A stretch of DNA of 64,000 bases from Skeletonema tropicum (GCA_037178625.1 CM074135.1:2420001-2484000), one strand, 5' to 3'. Shown: positions 19,795 to 29,968, counted from the first letter of the stretch. The notes: generated from the sequence alone by a model not told the origin. Numbers and translations are program-made.

Positions 19795-20995
19795 ATGAGG
19801 ATTAAGGGCAGGAACATTGCAGCTAATCGCTGTGACATCAGAAGTTATAGCCTTCCCCTCGCGGTTGCCACCGCTGTATGTTGCACATTTGTAATCACTT
19901 CACATCTTGCAGAAGTGAAGAATTCAAATACTAATTTGAGGCAGACAACAGCATTACATGGTGTGCTCATTCCTCAGGGGAAAGCTGTAGCTCTTCCATC
20001 TGTTCGAATTAATTCCGAAGAGTCAGAGAAAATTGATCGCAAGATATATGGTGGGGACGGAGGTGAGTTCATTGAAAATAGTATCCTTCTCATTATCTTG
20101 AGGAGTATTTACCATACTGCGACAGAAGATATTGAATGGGCTCTCATGATCATATCTTTTCTTACCATCGTTCACACAAAAAGACAAGGCGCATCTTGGT
20201 GGATTTACTTCGTTTGACCCACAAGGCGTTTCACCAACAATGTGGAAACACATGGTTGAATGGTTAGGTGTGAAGAGCTTGTTGGATGTGGGGTGCGGCA
20301 TTGGCACGTCGACGTCTTGGTTCGTCACTCATGGCTTGGAGTTCGTACAATGCGTGGAGGGAAGTCACGATGCAGTTACAAAATCGTTGTTGCCAAAGTT
20401 ACCCCAATAGAAGGAAGGTATGATTGTGGAACACGACTTTTCTCGTGGGCCCTGGTGGCCGGATCGTACTGTGGATGTGGCGTGGTCGGTGGAGTTCGTG
20501 GAACACGTTGGACGAAACTTTCAACACAACTACTTGACAGCCTTTCGGAAAGCAGCATTGATTTTTGTCACGCATAGTGATTGGGGAGGTTGGCATCACG
20601 TTGAAGTTCACGATGAGAAATGGTGGAAAGCGCGTATGGAAATGATGGGCTTCGTCTATTCGGATAAATTGTCACAAGTTATGAAAGGATATGCAATGCA
20701 GGACAGAAGCAGGACTGACATCATTCCTGCAATGGAAGATGGTAAAGCCTACTATGTAGGGCAGCATCTTTGGTCTACACTTCAAGTGTTCATTAATCCT
20801 CTGGTGGCATCTTTGCCTGAGCATGCACACTTAATGGCTGAACATGGATGTTACACGAGCGAGAAGGGAATCGAGTGTGGAAAAGCCGGTAATAACATTG
20901 ATTCTGTTTTGCCAGATAGCTTCAAACCATTGAAGATTACGGACGACATGGATATAGAATGGGCAGATGTAGTCAAAGACTTGAAATTACCCTAG
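19795..20995 (+). CDS. Membrane-anchored SAM-dependent methyltransferase with in-frame TAG
   Basis: Exon 1 19,795-20,062, intron 20,063-20,183 (GTGAGT...AAAAG), exon 2 20,184-20,995. The N-terminus has a single hydrophobic anchor (LPLAVATAVCCTFVITSHLA), suggesting a type II Golgi/ER protein. Exon 2 encodes class I methyltransferase motif I LLDVGCGIGTST, post-I VQCVEGSHDA, and later HDFSRGPWWP, AWSVEFVEHVG, ALIFVTHSDWGGWHHVEVH. Between SLLPKLPQ and KEGMIVEHDF lies an in-frame TAG at 20,408-20,410; the frame and homology continue directly across it. The gene is thus a pseudogene, uses readthrough, or is expressed as two halves. Copy B has the same stop, so it predates the duplication. Confidence 0.65.
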
Positions 20996-21107
20996 TGTTT
21001 GAAAGTCGTCGATTACTAGAAATATTTCGAATCACATGTCTTGTTCGTGAAAGTGTACATCGGTCGTAAAATAGATATTTGTTGATTGTGATTTTTGCTC
21101 GTTCCCC

Positions 21108-23782
21108 TTAGCACTCCGCATCAGAATAGACAGAAAAGTTATCATCTTCAGCTGTTGCCGATTCATCGTTGGCAGAGGTAAACTCGAACCCAATACTCTG
21201 AAGTTTGGCTATCCTTTCCTCGGTGAGGGTTGTAGCATCACCCTTCTGATTCCTAGCCCAAAGCCTCCTCTGACTTGATACCCAATTCCCAATCTTTGGC
21301 ACCTTCTTCTTGGGAGAGCAGTGGCCGGTCTTTTCTTTGTAATCCTTAAGCTGTTCAAACATTTGATCCCATTCCAAGTTGCGCTCTGGAGATCTCAACT
21401 TTTCGATTCCACCCGACTCACTTGGCCTCCAGTCGAAGCCAATCTTATCCAGAAGCTCAATACGCTGCACGGTGAGCTGGCTGTGCTTCCCATCATCATG
21501 GAGCTTCTTTTGCTTGCGTTGACAATGCACCCACCCAGCAAGAGTGGCATGATCTCCATTTCGGAACACGTAACAGTGTCCATTCTCCTCTTGAAACTTG
21601 CAGAGTTCCTTGTAGTGGTTACCCCAAGTGTTTTCAAGGTATGGGGACGTGCGCTTCTTGAGCATGTCGCTAAAGTTGCCTCCCTTGGACATGGGCGCCC
21701 AGTCAAAGTCCAAGTCATTCATCAGTTTGATCCATTCGTCGTACATATTTACATTCGGCTCTTGCCGCTGGTACTTGACGTACTCTTTTCTCTGACCGTG
21801 GATCCAGTTGTAGAGACCTGGAACGTTCTTTGTCGTCGGACCCACAATAATGTGTCCGTGCTCCTCTTTGAAGGCTTTCAATTTGTTGTACCAACTCATC
21901 CACTTAGCATTGACTCTTGGGAAGAGATCAGCTCTCTTCTTCTTGGTGTAAGTACCACTTGCCAAGGGATTCCAGTCAAATCCAATAGCGTCGAGCTTTG
22001 CCAACCTATGGGGATCAAACTTTTCTCGGCCGACTTTGTTCATCAGCTTGCGCTGTCCACGCACCCAGTTACCAAGCTTTTTCAACTATGTATAAGAGAA
22101 ATTACAGGTTGGTGAGTTAGTTGGAAAGAAAGCCTGGAGATGAAAAATAACAGATATCAGCAACGATTTACCTCCACTTTGGCATTTTTCCCAAGCGGCA
22201 CAAGAACGTGGCCATTTTCATTTTTGAACTGAACCAATTCATCGTACATCACATCCCACATCTCTTGGAATCTCCTAGCATTATTCGCCTTGTGCGTCCC
22301 AGATGACATGGGATCAAACTCAAACCCCAAATCAGATAGTTCCTTGATGCGTTCGGCTGTCAAAGAAGAATGCTTCCCACTCATGTATTTCTTGTGCTGC
22401 TTGCGTTGTTCAAACACAAAGGATCGGAGGAGTTGATTCACGTCTGCCTTCTCTGCCACGGTAAGGTCGACGGTGCCATACTTTGCTTTGTGCTCCCTGA
22501 GCATTTTCATGCGCTCATTCCAGGTTGCTTCCATCTTGGCAGTGACATGTTGTGTACGTGGAGAAATTGGAGGGAGATTTACTTCCTCCTCAGCATTGTC
22601 ATCCACATCAGTCTTTTTGGGAGCAGGATCCTTCTTCTTTCCTACCTTTTTGGCTTTGGTCTTGGCTCCTGCAGCTGGTTCTGCAGGCTTACGTTTCTTT
22701 GACTCCCTTGTACTCTTCTTGGGGGGAGAGACTTGCTGTTCTTCAGTGGTGTACTCTCCATGAACGGCGGAAGATGCAGGAGCATCAGTAATGGTAAAAT
22801 GCACAGCTTGGGTACGCTGCCTACTAGATGATCGTTGCGGTGAGGTAGTCTTTTCCTCGTCTCCACCGCTTCCCTCGGGCAATGCCTTTTCCCTAGGTGA
22901 GCGACGTCTGGCGGGAGTAGCTGTTGCCGCCGCAGGAGCAGCCGCGGGCTTCTTTGCAGCTGCAGCAGACTTTGCAACACTCTTCTTGGGAGCCTTTGCG
23001 GAAGAAGACGAACCACCCTTCTTCTTTGGAGGGGACTTGGACTTCTTGGCAGGCTTCTTCTTCCTTGATGGCATCTGTGCCACTGCGGCAGCTACATCAA
23101 ATGAATCTGATGACTCTGCGACGGTAATAGCAAGGGCATCAATGTCATCGGCACTTGCCTCGATGCTCTTCTTTGATGCGCCCTTATCACGATTACGCTT
23201 CCCACGACGAGGGGGATGGGGGGCATCAGTAGTATCACATTTTGCCCCAGCTGGACCTTCCTCCCCCTCCCTCAATCGTTTGGCATACGCCTCAGCCGAT
23301 ACCGAGGTACGGGGACACTTCACCGCCTTGAAATCCTTGAAGATTGGTTCATCATCCGAGTCTTCTTCCCCCCCCTCCTCCTTGGGGGTACCCCCGTTGG
23401 ACTTTTTGGAGGGGGAACCCTTCTTTTTAGTTTTTGAGGCGGAACTTACAATTGGATCTTGGTCGACTTCTCCTCCCGTGTTGGAATTCTTTTCACCATC
23501 AGTCGTCTTCAATGACGGCGAGGGAGGGTTGTCATTCTTGAGGTTGGATGCACCCCCCGAGATTTTAGTTTCATTGGGTTCATCGCTAGGGGAGTCCGTC
23601 GGCGGCACCCCAGCAGCCCCAGCTGCGGCGGCGGTGAGGGGAGCCTCCTTCTCTTCGGCCGCCTTCTTTTCTGCCGCTATCTGCTCTGCAGTTTTGGGAG
23701 GAGCGACGGGCTTATGAAGACGCTGCCACGGAGGCAGAGGGGGAGCTGGAGGCAAAGCCTGTTTCTTTTTGGATTTGACCAT
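21108..23782 (-). CDS. Protein with five helicase-associated (HA) domains
   Basis: Two exons (22,172-23,782 and 21,108-22,085) around an 86-nt intron (GTAAAT...CATAG) give 862 aa. The N-terminal ~390 residues are disordered and rich in Lys/Ala/Pro/Ser, with histone-H1-like KKKPAKKSKSPPKKK and KKSVAKSAAAAKKPAA stretches. The C-terminal half has five tandem HA modules (PF03457-type), each with W-x3-(Y/L)-x2-(L), F-K/Q-x-E-x-GH, then L-x-x-W-x-x-QR, and ending L-x-x-(I/L)-x-F-(D/E)-(W/F)-x-P. The intron splits the second module. No helicase core is present. HA modules are presumed nucleic-acid-binding; together with the H1-like tail this suggests a chromatin protein. Identical copy at 48,383; a third inverted fragment starts at 63,891. 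Confidence 0.85.
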
Positions 23783-24401
23783 GATATTTTTCTTGACGTT
23801 GAAGTTTGAGAGTAGGGGGAGCTGTGGGGAAGTCGATAATAATCGATGGAAAATACCGATTGAAAAAATTTGATCAGTAGCACGATAATTTCTCCTTTTG
23901 TTGGGGGGGGGAATGGGCGTAGTGGTCAGTGGGAAGGGCTGCTCTCTTGAAGGAGGTGTTATTTATTAGATATGGTAGGGTGATAGATTTGTGTCAAGAA
24001 GCCTTTACACGGAAGAAGTGATGCATTTTTCATATTTTTTGTTTATCTACTTCTATGTTACACGGCTTCGGATCGGAAAAGTGAGGGAGGGCGGGAAACT
24101 TTTACGTCGGAGAATGAGAACTATTGACAATAAATTCAAGATGCGGAAAACGTTGACAGAACTGTTACATAGTGTAAACCCCTGAAATAGTAGTTAGTGC
24201 CAATACTTATTATCATTGGCTTCCCGTCTCTCATTTTCCCCTGAACTCGTGACCTGTCGCCGGTCGCCGTGATAATAACACATCAACATCGATGAATATT
24301 CAAATATCCAGCCCATTGCCCCATCGATCCCCCATCCCATTCTTGTTCAAGTTGCTCCTCAATCTCAACTCATCGGGTAGGTGGTCATCTTTGGATAAGC
24401 C
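23783..24401. other. Divergent promoter region, HA-domain gene / MOSC gene
   Basis: 619 bp between two divergent start codons, near-identical in both copies. It contains a G10 run at 23,902-23,911 (G9 with one T-to-G change nearby in copy B). No coding signal is seen. Confidence 0.45.
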
Positions 24402-25370
24402 ATGAGGGTACCGACGTCAATCATTTATCTCATAATCATCATTATATGTGTTGAGATACCAAAGTCTTTATCAGGGAACAATGAGAGGCTCTGTGCATTT
24501 CACAACGGTGCACATTGGAGATTGTTGAAAGTTCAACGATCACTACAAAGAAATGTGAACATTATCAGCAGCAGACATGAGCTAAACAAGATTTTGCCAG
24601 AGATGACACTTGCCGCAAACGCAAATAATATGTTAGATGCACTTGCAAATGCATTTGGTATAAATTCCCCAAAGCAACCCTCCATGCCAGCAGAGGCCAA
24701 GTCGAAAAGCAACAATTCACAAGGGCAGGTAATCCGGACTGCGGCACGTCCACATCAATCCTCAGGTGGATCTATTCCATCATCACGACATTATACTACG
24801 CGCAAGCCATCCCTACCGATGATAAGTGTATCTGAAAAGGGTGTGACTGGAGACTACAATCATTATCGTACAGTTGCGTTAAAATCAACAGCTGATAGAG
24901 CCATCTCGATCTTGACTCATGATGTGAGCTCCTACATTCAAACTCTTGATGGGGGGATCTTTGCCAAGTCAAGCAATGGATACACTGATGGTGACCTGGG
25001 AGAAAATGTGTTGGTGAAGGGAGTAGACTATTCTTTTTTCAAGGTTGGTGGAAGATATCGATTCTCACAAAAGACCAGTAATAGTAGTGGCAATGCATCT
25101 TCATCATCATTGGCTTCAGAAGTTGAATTATTGGAAGAAGACGTGATTATTGAAATTACCGAACCTATGGAACCTTGTGCAAACCTGTGCAAGCTACCTT
25201 TCATAAATGATCCCACGCTTCCGTCGGCTAGAGAGCGAGTTGCTAAATGTCAGCGATTCATCGCAGCATTAGGAGTGAAGGATGGATTAAGAGGATGGTA
25301 TGCAAAGGTACTCTCAGGTGGAGTAATACGAGTTGACGACTCAGTGTCTCTCTTGACTGCAGGCATTTGA
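24402..25370 (+). CDS. Membrane-anchored MOSC-domain protein
   Basis: 322 aa. Residues 1-22 form a signal or signal-anchor (SIIYLIIIIICVEI). A Ser/Asn-rich linker follows, and a MOSC domain from about 145 to the end: VSEKGVTGDYNHYR, DGDLGENVLVKGVDY, IIEITEPMEPCANLCKL, and the C-terminal GLRGWYAKVLSGG plus VDDSVSLL. The Cys of EPC is the residue that holds the molybdenum cofactor sulfur in this family. No N-terminal beta-barrel partner (as in mARC or the Mo-cofactor sulfurase tail) is present, as in bacterial YiiM-type proteins. Substrate unknown. It is convergent, 45 bp from the next gene's stop. Copy B differs by L/R after NNER. Confidence 0.8.
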   Translation: MRVPTSIIYLIIIIICVEIPKSLSGNNERLCAFHNGAHWRLLKVQRSLQRNVNIISSRHELNKILPEMTLAANANNMLDALANAFGINSPKQPSMPAEAKSKSNNSQGQVIRTAARPHQSSGGSIPSSRHYTTRKPSLPMISVSEKGVTGDYNHYRTVALKSTADRAISILTHDVSSYIQTLDGGIFAKSSNGYTDGDLGENVLVKGVDYSFFKVGGRYRFSQKTSNSSGNASSSSLASEVELLEEDVIIEITEPMEPCANLCKLPFINDPTLPSARERVAKCQRFIAALGVKDGLRGWYAKVLSGGVIRVDDSVSLLTAGI

Positions 25371-25415
25371 TAGAAAGAGGATGTTCTAGAAACCGAATAT
25401 TGTAGAATGGTTCTG

Positions 25416-26261
25416 TTATTGCTTATGATATAAGGTAGCAATAGAATAAGGAGCGGTATCCGGACATTGTATTCTCAAATCACCCATCCAAAGAAACTCA
25501 TCTTCTTCATCCAACTTGCCGTCTATTACTACAACTCGGCACCCAGAGCTCAACCCACGAGAGAGAGCTTTCGACAGTTTTGGCAGCTTTCTCCCTTGCA
25601 AGCTTGTCCCGACTGAATTTTCAGCACTCCACGTGGTGGCAAAACAAACTGCTATCGTCGTCTCATTGAGGATGTTCTCTAATTGACCGTTTGGTTGATG
25701 AATATCACCGAGTAACAATTCAATCTCTGCTTGATTGCGTAGAAGGAAACTTTCTTCCTTTTGTAGAATTTGATGTAAATTGTCTGCATGTGATATGCTT
25801 CTTTCGACCAAGCCAGGAACTATGTCTACCCCATAGCACTTCTTCATTGCATTCCCACCCATAGTTGTTTCAGCGTCTGCATCCGCATAGAGTAATGAAG
25901 CTCCTAACACCAACGCTCCATCACCCGAGCCAATATCTAAAAATACATCATTCTCCTGGACACCAACTGCATCCAATATCGTTGATAATACCGCCACGGA
26001 CAACTCGCCGTAGACAAGTTCATTTGATGGCGGTGATTCATCATTCTCTTGGAAACTAGTCACTGCATCTCGAGCGAAGACGTAACGATTGTCGCTGGCA
26101 TCACCTTCATCGCCGAGAGCTGCTTCAACGAGTTGAGTTATTTTGGTAACATGTGAGGGATGAACTTCTGGTACTATCACAGGAGCTGATGAGGAGAAAG
26201 CGTTCACCAGTGTTGGGAGGACACAGAACAGCCATTGGATGTGGATTATTGAGATGGTCAT
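25416..26261 (-). CDS. DOT1-like class I methyltransferase with plastid-type targeting peptide
   Basis: 281 aa. N-terminus: hydrophobic WLFCVLPTLVNA|FSSSAP, a signal peptide cut before Phe, the diatom plastid entry motif. The catalytic part shows VYGELSVAVLSTIL, motif I FLDIGSGDGALVLGAS, motif II YGVDIVPGLVERS, then LLLGDIHQPN and a VCFATTWS loop, the layout of small DOT1-like/ribosomal-type methyltransferases. The substrate is not known; a plastid protein is inferred from the targeting. In copy B a 4-bp insertion breaks the frame between the targeting peptide and the catalytic domain. Confidence 0.75.
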   Translation of the reverse strand: MTISIIHIQWLFCVLPTLVNAFSSSAPVIVPEVHPSHVTKITQLVEAALGDEGDASDNRYVFARDAVTSFQENDESPPSNELVYGELSVAVLSTILDAVGVQENDVFLDIGSGDGALVLGASLLYADADAETTMGGNAMKKCYGVDIVPGLVERSISHADNLHQILQKEESFLLRNQAEIELLLGDIHQPNGQLENILNETTIAVCFATTWSAENSVGTSLQGRKLPKLSKALSRGLSSGCRVVVIDGKLDEEDEFLWMGDLRIQCPDTAPYSIATLYHKQ

Positions 26262-26592
26262 GGGAAAGAGCTTGCAGCTAGCGATAATCTTCTAGCAGAG
26301 ACGCAAACGTGCTGATGATACATGCAGTGCTCAGTGATATGCAGTGCATGATGCGATGGCCAAGTATGGACGTCCGGTGATGGGCGGTAAGTTGTGGATA
26401 AACCGCCAACGAAAGTGTCACATCGTCTTCTCTTCTCTGTGCTTTAAATTGATGCATGCATTTTCCCGTAATAACATAGGCAGCCTTGGCAGCGCAGGCG
26501 GTACAATAGGCAGTAGCAAAAGCAAAACAACACAACAAGCAACAACCAAAAGCCGGGTCAAGCAGTGGCAGCGCAACTATTGATAAAATAAA

Positions 26593-28125
26593 ATGTCGTC
26601 CAGTGATGAATCATCTCCAGACGATGAATACGCGGAGGAAGGAGAAAGATTTTTGGCTGACCTACGTCGAATGAGGGAAAATGATCCTGCAGTAACTAAA
26701 CTCGTTACAGAACCTGACAGCCCTGAAATCCCTGAATGGATGGCCGAGGACTGGACGCAATTTGGTCGTGATGTATCCAATAGCAGCTACTTGAGATCAT
26801 TAGAAATTTATAATGAACTTGATGAACACCGGGTTTCCTCCTTCTTCAGAGGGTTGACAAGAAGCGACTCCCTCACAAAGTTCAATCTAAATAACAGCGA
26901 ATATGGCTTAGAAGGAATTCAGAGCATGTTGCCATTTTTACAGAATGCAAATTCTCTGGAGTGTTTTGAATTAAGCCACAACATGGATGGTTTCACATTG
27001 GAGGAATTCAGCTTGCTTTGGAGCGCTTTGCGTGATACTCGCATCAAAAGATTTGAGATCACCAGATGTAGGCTAAGTTCTATCGACATAGATGTCACCT
27101 GCGTTCCCAAAAACTTGGTAGAATTGGATTTGTCTTTTAATGAAATCAACGCAGATGGCTGTCGTGAAATTGCAAAGTTGTTGCAGATGAGAAGTACGAC
27201 TTTGGAGGAACTCTATCTTGGCTACAACAAAATTGATGATGAAGGACTTGCAACTCTTGTACAGGCCCTACAAACTAATACTTCATTGAAACATTTGACG
27301 GTTTATTACAACAGTAGAATTGGGCCAGAAGGAATGAAATTAGTACTGAAGCTGCTGAATGACATCTCTAGCATCGAATCAACGCTTCAGTCAAATCATA
27401 CCTTGCGAATGATGACCTTTGAAGGAACTTCTTCATCCTGCACAGATATTGATAGAGAAATTCAACGAACTCTTGCAATCAACATGTCCAACCGGGAGAA
27501 TCCAGATGCAGCCGCTAAACAGAAAGTTATTCAGACTCAGCTGAACAGCCAAAAAAGAGCACAGTTCCGTCGTTTGCAAGGATTAGATGACGGCAAAAAC
27601 TCTCCGTTCACTGATTTAGACCCTTTGTTGTTACCCGAAGTACTTGCAATAGTTGACAAGCATTTCTGGCTAAGTGAGTTTTTTGAATTATTTCGTACGT
27701 GTGTTGCAGACCTGTGGACGACCATCAATCGGAAAAAGATACTGCAACAAACGAGAGACGAAATATCAAAACAAATGGAAGCCCTTGCAGAGAAAAAGAA
27801 AGAACTAGATACAGAAATTGATCTGATTGAACAAGCCGAAGTAAATGAAGTGATATTGTCAAAGAGAAGTTGTTTGGCATGTTTTAGACTGTTCGTAGAT
27901 ACAACAATGCATTATTTAGGATACAGGTATAGGAACCAAATAATTGACAAAATATTACAGAATTCCTTTTTGCTTGATACAAGCGCGAGAATGAGTACAG
28001 ATTGTCAACACAATCCAGCTTTCTGCAATATTGAAATCTCCTTCTTCAGTGTTGTATTCAGAAATCCCGGATCATCAGTACCAACAGAAACATCAACTCC
28101 CATCTTCAAGAACTCTTTCACATAA
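26593..28125 (+). CDS. LRR (ribonuclease-inhibitor-like) protein with chimeric 3' end
   Basis: 510 aa as it stands. Acidic N-terminus, then RNI-type leucine-rich repeats (about 90-260: NLVELDLSFNEINADGCREI, TLEELYLGYNKIDDEGL, SLKHLTVYYNSRIGPEGM), then a helical/coiled-coil C-domain (EISKQMEALAEKKKELDTEI). The native end, seen in copy B, is NEVILSKRARIA. Here the frame diverges at about 27,868 and runs for ~90 codons through sequence antisense to the ADA gene's 3' end. The fusion is a by-product of the duplication junction, so the tail is unlikely to be functional. The ATG at 26,593 sits in a good context (AAAATG). Confidence 0.75.
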   Translation: MSSSDESSPDDEYAEEGERFLADLRRMRENDPAVTKLVTEPDSPEIPEWMAEDWTQFGRDVSNSSYLRSLEIYNELDEHRVSSFFRGLTRSDSLTKFNLNNSEYGLEGIQSMLPFLQNANSLECFELSHNMDGFTLEEFSLLWSALRDTRIKRFEITRCRLSSIDIDVTCVPKNLVELDLSFNEINADGCREIAKLLQMRSTTLEELYLGYNKIDDEGLATLVQALQTNTSLKHLTVYYNSRIGPEGMKLVLKLLNDISSIESTLQSNHTLRMMTFEGTSSSCTDIDREIQRTLAINMSNRENPDAAAKQKVIQTQLNSQKRAQFRRLQGLDDGKNSPFTDLDPLLLPEVLAIVDKHFWLSEFFELFRTCVADLWTTINRKKILQQTRDEISKQMEALAEKKKELDTEIDLIEQAEVNEVILSKRSCLACFRLFVDTTMHYLGYRYRNQIIDKILQNSFLLDTSARMSTDCQHNPAFCNIEISFFSVVFRNPGSSVPTETSTPIFKNSFT

Positions 28126-29213
28126 TCAGTAAGAATCTGCTCACTCATTGCTCCTCCCAAGGTTATGTTGCAAGTTGGTGAAATCTCAATTCCTATGTTC
28201 TGCTCGGCAAGTTCTTCGAGACAAAGATACGCCAGCTCTTTGTTTTCTTGAATGGTAGCTTCCTTTTTCACTGCAGCGTTCATATCTTTGATACCATCAA
28301 AGTCTGGGTCAACACCTAATACGGCCAATCCAAGGCACAATCCATGCCCAATACGATCCACATATGGAATCAAATCAAACGTATGCTTCACTCTATTCGA
28401 GAACGCTATGCCAGGGCACACCTCACCATGATGATAGCAAATGAATGCTGACGGAAAGATGTTTCTTAAAGTGTCAAGTAAAGGAAGAGTTTGTGCGGTA
28501 GGAAGAGGCTGGCCAGCAAAGTCAAATGCCAATTGATAACTTGAGTCTCCACCCGCTAATGTATGATCTGCAAGCAGGTCAATAAATGCATTGAAGTATT
28601 CCAAATTCCTGTTGACATTAAATGTTTGACGTGGAAAAGTGATGAACAACCTTTGCGTTGGCAGCAGGCAAGATTGAAAGTAAATCATTTCTTCCATTGC
28701 TCGTTGTGCATATTGAGATGGCAGCTCTTCGTTGTTGATATCGTCGCTTCCATTTCCTGGATGGGGTATGCTCACTCTGATATCTGCGTGTGGATGAACA
28801 AACTCCCCTCTACATATTTCATGTGCATGTAGATAGAGAAGGTGTCTCTTGCTAAATGCACGGTATAATGTGAGAAAAACTGGCAAAGAGTCATATTGTC
28901 GTGTGTTGTAAGCACTTGCATAGACATCAAACTCGTTCATTTCTTGTTGAGATTGTTTACTTAATGCAAATCCACGGTAATCTTCGAAAGCGCGCCGGAC
29001 CGTAATCGATGGAAGATGACATGATGATTTGGCCGCTACCAAGTCCGAGATTTCATCATCCAAAGACAATTTTCCCTCACGTACCCAAGATGTGATCAAT
29101 TGCAAAGGAATGGCGCCGCCAAGGTGAATATGGTAATCTCTATCAAAGAGTAGCCGCCCAGCAGTAGAGGTTGAGCGAGTGGCTTGGAGCAGACGAGCCG
29201 CTGTAGGATGCAT
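28005..29213 (-). CDS. Adenosine-deaminase-family hydrolase (intact copy)
   Basis: 402 aa. Metal-dependent purine-nucleoside/nucleotide deaminase fold: HIHLGGA (H28, H30; metal ligands and substrate loop), HHGE (261-264; His ligand region and catalytic Glu), RIGHG (287-291; catalytic His), SPTCN (345-349) and VGTDDPG (377-383; metal-ligand Asp and its neighbour). Length and motif order match eukaryotic ADA/ADAL proteins; substrate specificity (adenosine, AMP or N6-methyl-AMP) cannot be decided. No targeting peptide is obvious although the first 20 residues are basic. It is convergent with and overlaps the chimeric LRR tail. The other copy (11,054) is dead. Confidence 0.88.
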   Translation of the reverse strand: MHPTAARLLQATRSTSTAGRLLFDRDYHIHLGGAIPLQLITSWVREGKLSLDDEISDLVAAKSSCHLPSITVRRAFEDYRGFALSKQSQQEMNEFDVYASAYNTRQYDSLPVFLTLYRAFSKRHLLYLHAHEICRGEFVHPHADIRVSIPHPGNGSDDINNEELPSQYAQRAMEEMIYFQSCLLPTQRLFITFPRQTFNVNRNLEYFNAFIDLLADHTLAGGDSSYQLAFDFAGQPLPTAQTLPLLDTLRNIFPSAFICYHHGEVCPGIAFSNRVKHTFDLIPYVDRIGHGLCLGLAVLGVDPDFDGIKDMNAAVKKEATIQENKELAYLCLEELAEQNIGIEISPTCNITLGGAMSEQILTDYVKEFLKMGVDVSVGTDDPGFLNTTLKKEISILQKAGLC

Positions 29214-29968
29214 TTCAAAGATGGAAGATTCTCATTCCGACCTATCCATTGATTTCCTTCACAAGCTTGATTTATATCTTATTCTTAGTGCAATCCAAGC
29301 TTCGACTGAGTCGAGCGTAGGCTTATTCCGGAAATCTGAGGAGCTCCAACATAAATAGCTCGTGTGTGTTACATTGTACGCGTGGGCAGACCCGTATCCC
29401 ACGCAAGAGATGTTGACCGGTATTTGCAAAATCTCATTTCACGACTCTCACTTCAGGAATAGGCTACACTATTCCCACGCAAGAGATGTTGACCGGTATT
29501 TGCAAAATCTCATTCCACGACATTCACTTAAGTAGGAATAGATGTTGACCGGTATTTGGAATGAGATGTCCAACTGGCACACCTGGAGTGGGGAGTAATC
29601 CCCTCTCCCCCACCTCTGCGGTGGCAGAGGTTGAGTGAGGACTCTCACTCTCACCTGTCGAGAGGCAGTTGAGAGTAGGAGGGAGGAGGAACATACCATC
29701 ACCTAGCACAGGTGACAAGAGGAGTGCGGACTTGCCACTGAACTAGAACTGCACTCCTCTTATTACCTAAAATGGGCAAGTTCAGATCCAGCTTGCCCAG
29801 TAAACAGCTCCTGAATACCATCCTAAACTAATCACTTATTTATCTTTAAAAAAAAATAAAAAAAAAAATAGAGAACTCAATAAGTATGCATAGAGGTTAC
29901 TATTTCTTCATTGAAGGAATAATAATTCACCCGAGAGTCAACTTTGTGTGTCAAGATAATCTTGGTGT
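29214..29968. repeat. Non-coding segment with direct and inverted repeats, left side of the Helitron region
   Basis: Two near-perfect ~48-base direct repeats start with cccacgcaagagatgttgac at about 29,398 and 29,474, and a third partial copy (agatgttgaccggtatttg) lies at about 29,540. Inverted repeats follow: gcgtggg/cccacgc (about 29,371-29,404), ctctgc/gcagag (near 29,620), and an 11-bp perfect pair aagaggagtgc/gcactcctctt at 29,717-29,727 and 29,751-29,761. An A-rich run lies near 29,848-29,870. No ORF. These may be subterminal repeats of the mobile element; no 5' TC end could be proved. Confidence 0.6.

Larger units (their letters stand above)
10917..27868 (+). repeat. Segmental duplication, copy A (~17 kb)
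   Basis: Copy A of a direct tandem duplication. The left edge lies in the GST 3' end; the right edge is in the LRR gene. Corresponding positions in copy B are +16,951 for the ADA segment (10,917-12,136), +27,607 for 12,136-12,393, and about +27,283 falling to +27,274 for the rest, through small indels. Relative to B it lacks 10,655 bp (equivalent of 29,088-39,742). Most of the unit differs from B at well under 1% of bases by eye. Confidence 0.9.

Noticed and set aside
20380..20412. A 22-nt mini-intron that would remove the in-frame TAG
   Set aside because: A GT...TAG segment exists but its removal puts the downstream part out of frame, and the length is below any known spliceosomal minimum in these algae.
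21321..22115. 264-aa plus-strand frame opposite HA modules
   Set aside because: Antisense to five recognisable HA repeats; crosses the HA intron; no own motifs.
22791..23717. 308-aa open frame on the plus strand opposite the HA-domain gene (also 50,066-50,992)
   Set aside because: It is the antisense shadow of a Lys/Ala/Pro-rich low-complexity coding region; composition (Ala/Phe/Ser-rich) is what the complement predicts.
29717..29766. Helitron 3' end (hairpin followed by CTAA)
   Set aside because: The loop is 23 nt, the next base is not T, and the site lies upstream of the Rep gene rather than downstream.
29775..29800. tRNA-like B box (agttcagatcc)
   Set aside because: No A box, acceptor stem or cloverleaf can be drawn around it.
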